Assembly: GCA_913042885.1 (NCBI GenBank)
Contig: CAJWLW010000123.1
Span: 1-12,108, forward strand
Length of the DNA stretch: 12,108 nt
Direction of reading: 5' to 3'
DNA from: an uncultured Lentisphaeria bacterium
Lineage (GTDB): Bacteria > Verrucomicrobiota > Lentisphaeria > JABSQK01 > CAJWLW01
The notes under the pieces are model-generated. The model ran no database searches. It had not been told where the DNA came from and saw only the letters and a program-made list of their open reading frames with translations. Position numbers and translations under genes: made by a program. This document shows positions 7,313 through 12,108 of the stretch, piece after piece. The first letter of the stretch is position 1, and every line of letters starts with the position of its first letter.

Positions 7313-7715
7313 CAGGTAAACCTCGTCAAAATCCCGACGCGTAAATTAGAGACCGCGCCGTCCAATAGCTCTATCAACATAGCCTGTGAAGGCGACGGAG
7401 TCAGCAGCGGCTGCCGCGAGTCGTGCTGCGTCGGTGCTGTAATCAGTGATCGCATGGAGACGGGACGCATGGGACAGGCTTCTCATAACGTGAAATCCTA
7501 TAAAATCTTGAAGGCAAGGGAACCGAAATACTCAGCGTTTTGGCAGTCCGTGTTCATGCCCTTGTCAGGGCTTGGCCGATTATTAGTCTTCTTATGTTTC
7601 CGCTGCAGGCCAATCTCTGAATCCGAGTAACGCTCTCTCGAGCAGTAAATTTGGCAATCGCTCATCTGCGTTTGTTTTCTTCGTTCATACAGGCGACCCC
7701 GAAGATCAGGTGCGG
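7313..7715. other. Gene-free stretch between the usp operon and the hydrolase gene
   Basis: About 400 bases without a supported gene. The only long open frame here is the tail of an antisense shadow of usp. The stretch should contain the promoter of the usp-permease operon (minus strand); I could not find a convincing -35/-10 pair. A small hairpin GCCCT-TGTC-AGGGC lies at 7558-7571 without a T tract. One arm of an 11-base inverted repeat lies at 7687-7697. Nothing else was recognised. Confidence 0.5.
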
Positions 7716-7735
7716 CTATTTGCTGTCGCCTGTAT
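7687..7735. repeat. 11-base perfect inverted repeat spanning the hydrolase stop codon
   Basis: ATACAGGCGAC at 7687-7697 and its exact reverse complement GTCGCCTGTAT at 7725-7735 are separated by 27 bases. The right arm encodes the last codons (DTGD) of the hydrolase; the left arm lies beyond its stop at 7716. On the minus strand no T run follows, so a standard intrinsic terminator is doubtful. The pair could form an mRNA 3' hairpin or be a recombination trace. Confidence 0.55.
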
Positions 7736-8459
7736 CCGGCAGGTTGGCGACCCCAATGTTCTGATCTAAAAACTTAACTACGTCCTTCCAGTAATCACCT
7801 ATCTCAAAAAACATGCGATGACCATCCCTCTTGTAAGGCGGATAAACGATCAGTTTGGCATTATTACCTTCCCCATGCAGCATTTGCCTGATTTTCTTGA
7901 TTAGAGCTACATGATCAGTCCATTCATTGTCGTTTTCAGCCACCAACAGCAAGGTGGGAGCTTTAGCTTGCCTTACTTTGGCAAAGAACTCGCCCCGGTT
8001 ACTGCGGCCTGGAGCGCAGGCCATGATTACCATCGCCTTGACATTCGGATTGTTGGCACCGTTATAAAAAGCAATATACCCACCACGCGAAAAACCAAGA
8101 ATCCCAAGCCGGCCCGGGTCGACATCGCGTAACGTGCGCAGGAATATCATGGCCGCACGCGCATCTTCAACAGCGTCCTTCATGGGCCTGGTTTTTCGTC
8201 GTAGAGGCGAAAAACCAACATAGCCAGCCTGTGCCAAGGCAATGCTTGTTTCTTTAGGTTTCCCTCCAACTCGATTAGCCAATCCGCCATGATGGTAGAT
8301 GACGGCCGGGAACGGGCCCTTTCCTTCAGGAATCGCCAAGTATCCCTTTAATGAATACTCCTTGGAATAGACAACTTCCTGCAATTTATAGTTTCGCCCT
8401 GATGCCGCGGCGTTCGAAGAACTCAATAAACAGAGAATTGTCAGCAGGCAATATTTCAT
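7716..8459 (-). CDS. Secreted alpha/beta hydrolase (dienelactone hydrolase / prolyl oligopeptidase type)
   Basis: I choose ATG 8459-8457, giving 247 residues, because it begins with a clear Sec signal peptide (residues 1-20: MKYCLLTILCLL then SSSNAAAS) and has AAAAAGG four bases upstream. The frame is open 42 codons further (8585), but that extension is polar and hides the signal peptide. The mature part is an alpha/beta hydrolase: the oxyanion segment IYHHGG (54-59), nucleophile elbow GFSRGG with Ser124, acid Asp177 in LLVAENDNEW, and His214 in RDGHRMFF. The Cys of true dienelactone hydrolases is replaced by Ser, so it is a serine esterase or peptidase-like enzyme acting in the periplasm or outside the cell; its substrate is unknown. 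The gene is visibly less GC-rich than its neighbours (many runs of A and T, AT-ending codons), which suggests separate acquisition. It is monocistronic. Confidence 0.85.
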   Translation of the reverse strand: MKYCLLTILCLLSSSNAAASGRNYKLQEVVYSKEYSLKGYLAIPEGKGPFPAVIYHHGGLANRVGGKPKETSIALAQAGYVGFSPLRRKTRPMKDAVEDARAAMIFLRTLRDVDPGRLGILGFSRGGYIAFYNGANNPNVKAMVIMACAPGRSNRGEFFAKVRQAKAPTLLLVAENDNEWTDHVALIKKIRQMLHGEGNNAKLIVYPPYKRDGHRMFFEIGDYWKDVVKFLDQNIGVANLPDTGDSK

Positions 8460-8585
8460 GAGACCTTTTTCTGGTAACCGGTTTTCTCCTGTTTCTATTG
8501 GTAACGCTGTCGTGACCTGCGTGACGGAACATAGCGTAGTCATGTTATTGTTCCACGGGCTTGTTCGGTGGTGCACCCGGCCCAA

Positions 8586-8791
8586 GCTTCAATATTTCGT
8601 GATGCTGTGGCTGCGCCGTCAACTGCGGCACTAAAGCCGATTCAGCGGATCGCCTGGTTCTGCCCGCTAACGCCGAGGTCGCCGAGGCGTTCGAATACGG
8701 GAAAAAGAATCCCTCTCGCAAAGCCTAAACGCCTATAATGTATAATGTCTTTGGAATAAAGTGTTAAGCGTCACCACACACGGAGGCTTCC
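8586..8791. promoter_or_regulatory. Divergent intergenic region with two TATAAT boxes
   Basis: This region separates the minus-strand hydrolase from the plus-strand 288-residue gene and should drive at least the latter. TATAATG occurs twice in tandem (8734-8740 and 8741-8747), about 45 bases before the plus-strand start, and matches the sigma-70 -10 consensus exactly. No good TTGACA lies 16-18 bases upstream of either copy, so the promoter may depend on an activator. The left part includes a short open frame (8648-8728) that may be a gene remnant. Confidence 0.4.
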
Positions 8792-9658
8792 ATGGACCAA
8801 CAGGGCACCTCTCAAGCAGCCAACTCCGGACTGCCTGAAGCAACGCACGCCAAGCACGGTTTTTCGTTGACCCATGTAGCTGCCGCACCCGATGTCTCGT
8901 ACCCCGGTTGTCACCCCGGCACGCAGCAGAACAACCTGATCGCTCGGATCACGCTTGACGACTTCCCGGGCAACGTGTGGAACCTGTTCATCCCGGAGGG
9001 CGTCTACTGGCTCGGACTCGTTGATGAGGAAAAAGGCTGGAACCATTTCGCCGACACCGCCGCACGCCAGTGGCAGGCAGACACCGCCGCCCTCTACTTC
9101 GATGGCGTGCCGTTTCGGGACAACGAGGAACGGGACGTGGTTCGAATCGCGGCCCGCCTGGAAGTCGAAGGCCCGGAGAAAATTTCGTATGCTGTTACCA
9201 TCGGCAACCTGACTGACGAGCCGATCATCGATTGCCTGTTTTCAGTCTGCTTCAACCATCACAACGCGCCGATTGTGGGCGAACAACGCTTCATCGTGGT
9301 CGAGGGCAGGCCGGTGGAAATACACACGTTCTCGAAAGAAAAAAAGTTCCACAGGTTCAGGGCCAAGGGGCGATCAGTCACGGAGGAGGAGTTGCTCTTC
9401 CACCGATTCTGCCACCCGGAAACTGAAGCTGAGGAGGGTATCATCTTCACAATCGGCGACGGGCTGACGGCGGCACACGTGTGCGACGGCGCGGGCATCG
9501 TTCTCAGCAACGACTACTGGCCCTGCACCGACATCAGCTCTGTAGTGAACCGAATTGACGACGAAGTCACGGTGTTGGGACACCTGCTTTTCCTTCGCGG
9601 CAGCTACACACCCGAGTCCGCCCTTGCAGAAATCAAGGCAGTCGTAGGCAGGAAATAG
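8792..9658 (+). CDS. Uncharacterised 288-residue protein, probably all-beta, possible metal-binding Cys/His residues
   Basis: Complete gene with ATG 8792 behind a strong GGAGG (8782-8786, spacing 5). I do not recognise the family. There is no signal peptide or membrane helix, so it should be cytoplasmic. The sequence reads as consecutive beta strands: GNVWNLFIPEGVYWLGLVD near residue 55-75, AARLEVEGPEKISYAVTIGNLTDEPI (about 118-143), then CLFSVCFNHHNAPIVGEQRFIV and later EEGIIFTIGDGLTAAHVCDGAGIVLSN. Asn-His-His and several Cys/His residues lie in the middle. The 'I-x-x-x-V-x-I-x-N-L-x-D-x-x-I-x-x-C' pattern resembles beta-sandwich proteins with mutarotase-like folds seen in Planctomycetota and Verrucomicrobiota (low confidence). 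Strong ribosome site, clean length and good codon structure support a real gene. It stands alone between a promoter region and an aldolase remnant. Confidence 0.75.
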   Translation: MDQQGTSQAANSGLPEATHAKHGFSLTHVAAAPDVSYPGCHPGTQQNNLIARITLDDFPGNVWNLFIPEGVYWLGLVDEEKGWNHFADTAARQWQADTAALYFDGVPFRDNEERDVVRIAARLEVEGPEKISYAVTIGNLTDEPIIDCLFSVCFNHHNAPIVGEQRFIVVEGRPVEIHTFSKEKKFHRFRAKGRSVTEEELLFHRFCHPETEAEEGIIFTIGDGLTAAHVCDGAGIVLSNDYWPCTDISSVVNRIDDEVTVLGHLLFLRGSYTPESALAEIKAVVGRK

Positions 9659-9758
9659 TAACAGAATTCGAACCAACAGATCGAGGAGAACGCCGTTCCA
9701 TCTGCGCTCCACTGCGTCCCTCATCTGAATCGCTGCCGTTTTGACAGTCAACAAATGA

Positions 9759-10067
9759 TTATGCGATTTTCCGATATCCCCCGGCGTTGGAAGGCTCCGC
9801 AACCGCGCAGGTAAGGAACGGCTTGCTGCAGACGACAACGGAAATGATACTGCGGTGCAACAAATGATCGCCGAAGGGCGACAAAAGATTCTGGCCTCCG
9901 GCAAGCCACTGTTTGGCGGGGCCCCAGATGCGTCTACGGCGAGACAGATGATAGATCAAGGAGCCCTGTTAATTCACACACGGGTAACCGAGATGTGGGG
10001 GAACATCACGAAAAATTACCTACGGGAAATATATGGTGATACGACTACGGATCTCGATTATCTCTGA
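9759..10067 (+). pseudogene. C-terminal remnant of a probable HpcH/HpaI-type aldolase
   Basis: The frame is open from after a TGA at 9756-9758 to TGA 10065-10067. From GTG 9855 it encodes a 70-residue peptide: MQQMIAEGRQKILASGKPL, then GGAPDASTARQMIDQGALLI and a polar tail ending DTTTDLDYL. A helix followed by 'SGKP-x-x-G', 'D-x-x-x-AR-x-x-I-x-QGA-x-x-I' and a C-terminal helix resembles the last beta-alpha units of HpcH/HpaI aldolases (citrate lyase beta fold), in which 'GK-x-x-G' and 'A-x-x-x-x-x-G' strands follow each other in this way. The metal-binding and catalytic N-terminal portion is absent. The part before 9855 (9759-9854) is Gly/Arg-rich and degenerate. No ribosome site precedes the GTG. 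It overlaps the tail of the cytochrome gene by 10 bases. Confidence 0.4.
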
Positions 10068-12108
10068 CGGCGGAAGAGGCGCAGGAGGTATTCGTGCTGC
10101 TGCTTGTCATGGGCCAGTGACTCGGGGTGGTAGTTGTGGCACTTGAGACAGCTGTCGCCAACCTTCTGGGGTTGATGGCATCTCGCGCACAGCGACCGAC
10201 TAATCGGCTCGAAGCTCCCCTTGTAGCCGGGGAAAAGAGTGGCAACGGCGCTGTTCTCTTCCTTGAACTGGTGACAGATTCGGCAATCAAGGCCGGTGTG
10301 GCGGTCGTGATTGAATTTCTCCAGCCGCTTGGGCTTGGCCATCACCCACTTCATCTGCAGCTGCCGCGGCTCAGTGTGAAAACTTATTTCCGGCTGATGA
10401 CAGAACACGCACTGGCCGCCTCGTGACAACTCCGCAAGGAGTTTTGGAGGTGCCTTGCCGGTCAATTGCGCCGCCAGTTCATGGACCGCCTTGAAGACCG
10501 GATCCGCATGGCCAGTGCTGGTGTAGACCAATGAATCATTGGACGCCTCAAAGCGCCAATTGCTTATCGATGCCACCTCCAATCGATGGCGGACCGTCGC
10601 GGCTGGCGGCGGCTCCCAGCGGGGCTTGAATCCCTTCGGCATGACCGGCAACTTCGACGCCGCACCGCCCTCGATTGCCAAGAGGCTCGCGATTGCCGAG
10701 ATGCTCGCATCGATGGCCTTCAGGCAATCCTCCACCTTTGTCTTCTCCAGATCCTCGGCCTTGGTCTTGGAGAGATAGGTGTAAAGGTTTTTGTCCTTTG
10801 CCTTCAACAACGAAGAACTGTATTTTTTGAACTTTCCCCTTCCCCGGCCCTCCAGGATAAGCTTGCAAAGCCGGTCACGGACCGGGAGCGCCCTGTCCTC
10901 GGGGCTGAGTTTTTTTGCGATCTTGCCCAATTCCTTCTTGAGCGCCTTTTCGTAGGTCGACAGTTTTGACTGCGGTGGAATGCACGCAACGATCTCGGCG
11001 ATATGCATCTTCATCTGATCGGACTTCAAATAGCTGACAATAGCCGCGATTTCGGGATCATCGGCAGTGATCACCCCCTTCGTGTAGGCCACCAGCTTGC
11101 CGGACACCGCAGCGGCCGTGACGAGCTCGTGCAAAGAATTCTCCGCAGTCAGCAGCTTGAAGAACTCGTATTCCCCGCTCAGACGCCCACTGTTCACATC
11201 CACAAAGCGCTGCACAAGCCGCTCTTCAGCAGCATTGATATCTTTGGCGGTTAAGCGAGAGGCCAGCAGCCAGTATATCCAAGCCTTACCCTGTCCAGTG
11301 GCTTTGGCGTGATCATAGTAGAACAGGCTGCGATCAAGCTCCTCAGCCCTCATCGTATCGTTTACCGTGTCGGCAGACAGGCGTTCAAAAATCGATCGCA
11401 CCGAGCCAGACTGGGATTCGACCAGCGGCAACCCCAGCTGCAGCTGGCGAATGAAGCGGCGAGTCGCCATATGGACACTGACCGGATCGGCACTTTCACT
11501 CTCTGCAAGACGATCCAGTTCCGGTGAGAAAAGCCGCATCAACGGCGTGATATCTGCCGCATCGGAGGCGCTGGGCGGGTTGAGCTTGAGGAGGGTGAGT
11601 TGTGCCGAAGACTTGTTAAATAGATTCGGGTTGAGATGACAAGCGGCACAAGTTTCCTTGAAAGGCCTGTGTTTCATCATTCTCCCGGACGCAGACGGGA
11701 CGTGGCAGTGGTTGCATTTACCGCCGATCACCTGCATCTCCTTTGCCCTGGCGTCCAGATGCTGTTGGTGGTCGAAGCTGACGCTGACCTGATTGGCGTA
11801 GGGGTACAGGGTAAACTCGGGGTGCCCCTGATTGAAGCCATCGAACTGTTTCTCGTGGCAGGACTGGCACTGCGCGTCGCTCAGCACGGTGATCGGAGCA
11901 TTGAACCCCTTATGCTCAACGTGACATTTGCTGCACGCCACATCCACACGAAATTTCTCCTTGCGCGCAACGGAAAATCCACGCCCACTGGCAAAGCCAT
12001 GGGGTTTAAGCAAATCGTCAGATTCGTCGAGAAAATGACAATTCAGGCATTTTCGGCTGTGGTCCAAGGCGGTTTTTGGCGACGCCGCGGCGTTCAGCCA
12101 ACCGTGAT
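10058..12108 (-). CDS. Multihaem (nine CxxCH) cytochrome c, N terminus outside the window
   Basis: The frame is open to the right edge, so the start and the signal peptide lie beyond 12108; the last visible upstream residues are HGWLNAAASPKTALDHSRKC. Stop TAA is 10060-10058. Counting from the TTG at 12067-12065 there are nine haem-binding motifs: CLNCH 7-11, CSKCH 45-49, CQSCH 67-71, CNHCH 118-122, CAACH 140-144, CVFCH 553-557, CRICH 595-599, CARCH 627-631 and CLKCH 640-644. Several extra His (FDHQQH, FNHDRH, HNYH) can give bis-His ligation, as in cytochromes c3/c7 and related electron carriers. Such proteins work in the periplasm or on the outer membrane in anaerobic respiration or extracellular electron transfer. 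Residues 145-552 hold no haem motif, are mostly helical and Lys-rich around 370-450, with three unpaired Cys (362, 401, 448). I do not recognise the exact family. Confidence 0.9.
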   Translation of the reverse strand, partial: HGWLNAAASPKTALDHSRKCLNCHFLDESDDLLKPHGFASGRGFSVARKEKFRVDVACSKCHVEHKGFNAPITVLSDAQCQSCHEKQFDGFNQGHPEFTLYPYANQVSVSFDHQQHLDARAKEMQVIGGKCNHCHVPSASGRMMKHRPFKETCAACHLNPNLFNKSSAQLTLLKLNPPSASDAADITPLMRLFSPELDRLAESESADPVSVHMATRRFIRQLQLGLPLVESQSGSVRSIFERLSADTVNDTMRAEELDRSLFYYDHAKATGQGKAWIYWLLASRLTAKDINAAEERLVQRFVDVNSGRLSGEYEFFKLLTAENSLHELVTAAAVSGKLVAYTKGVITADDPEIAAIVSYLKSDQMKMHIAEIVACIPPQSKLSTYEKALKKELGKIAKKLSPEDRALPVRDRLCKLILEGRGRGKFKKYSSSLLKAKDKNLYTYLSKTKAEDLEKTKVEDCLKAIDASISAIASLLAIEGGAASKLPVMPKGFKPRWEPPPAATVRHRLEVASISNWRFEASNDSLVYTSTGHADPVFKAVHELAAQLTGKAPPKLLAELSRGGQCVFCHQPEISFHTEPRQLQMKWVMAKPKRLEKFNHDRHTGLDCRICHQFKEENSAVATLFPGYKGSFEPISRSLCARCHQPQKVGDSCLKCHNYHPESLAHDKQQHEYLLRLFRRQR

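Noticed and set aside
7558..7571. Small hairpin as a terminator
   Set aside because: The stem is only five base pairs and no T tract follows on either strand.
6509..7630. Long plus-strand open frame of 373 codons
   Set aside because: It is antisense to the Usp gene, which has clear family features, a ribosome site and operon context; the plus-strand translation has no recognisable domain.
8460..8585. N-terminal extension of the secreted hydrolase
   Set aside because: The extension is polar and would bury the signal peptide; the internal ATG at 8459 has a purine-rich ribosome site and starts the signal peptide directly.
8771..9046. Minus-strand open frame of 91 codons
   Set aside because: Overlaps the plus-strand 288-residue gene, which has a strong ribosome site; no motif in the minus-strand translation.

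Overview
The window looks like chromosomal DNA from a moderately GC-rich, Gram-negative environmental bacterium. The reasons are the Sec-exported proteins, a PpiC/SurA-type chaperone remnant and a nine-haem c-type cytochrome. The mix of CBM9-like and beta-sandwich secreted proteins, a nitrilase-superfamily protein, a PhyH-type dioxygenase and RraA/VOC proteins recalls the accessory gene content of Planctomycetota, Verrucomicrobiota, Lentisphaerota or Hydrogenedentota. The multihaem cytochrome and the Usp-permease pair would also fit a deltaproteobacterial lineage. The taxon cannot be fixed from this sequence alone.

Region 1 (1-1613) is a patch of broken genes. On the minus strand lie the start of an unrecognised beta-rich protein (running off the left edge, one frame break), a secreted CBM9-like protein with a frame break in a homopolymer, and the C-terminal piece of a PpiC/SurA-like chaperone, also with a frame break. 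At about 1300-1320 the minus-strand chaperone piece abuts the C-terminal end of a plus-strand sugar-binding-like beta-sandwich protein. Every one of these genes is disrupted or truncated, so the patch looks like a decayed, rearranged junction.

Region 2 (1610-4801) carries four small-molecule enzymes. A VOC/glyoxalase-fold protein and an RraA/HMG-aldolase-like protein form a plus-strand operon; the first start codon overlaps the stop of the beta-sandwich fragment. Converging on them are a minus-strand nitrilase-superfamily carbon-nitrogen hydrolase and, behind it, a PhyH/EctD-like Fe(II)/2-oxoglutarate dioxygenase. Together they suggest a catabolic or tailoring locus for a small hydroxy- or keto-acid or amide compound; the substrate is unknown. 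The hydrolase C terminus appears to change reading frame.

Region 3 (4936-7312) is a clean minus-strand operon: a tandem universal-stress-protein gene, 12 bp, then a 475-residue ArsB/NhaD/P-protein-type ion permease, followed by a possible hairpin terminator.

Region 4 (7313-8791) has a 400-bp gene-free stretch, a secreted alpha/beta hydrolase (minus strand) bounded by an 11-bp perfect inverted repeat at its stop codon and with visibly lower GC than its neighbours, and a divergent promoter region with a tandem TATAATG repeat.

Region 5 (8792-12108) holds an uncharacterised 288-residue plus-strand protein, a probable HpcH/HpaI-aldolase C-terminal remnant, and, tail to tail with a 10-bp overlap, a large minus-strand cytochrome c gene that continues past the right edge. 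The cytochrome has five CxxCH motifs, about 400 haem-free residues, then four more CxxCH motifs. No CRISPR array, insertion sequence, rRNA or tRNA gene was seen.
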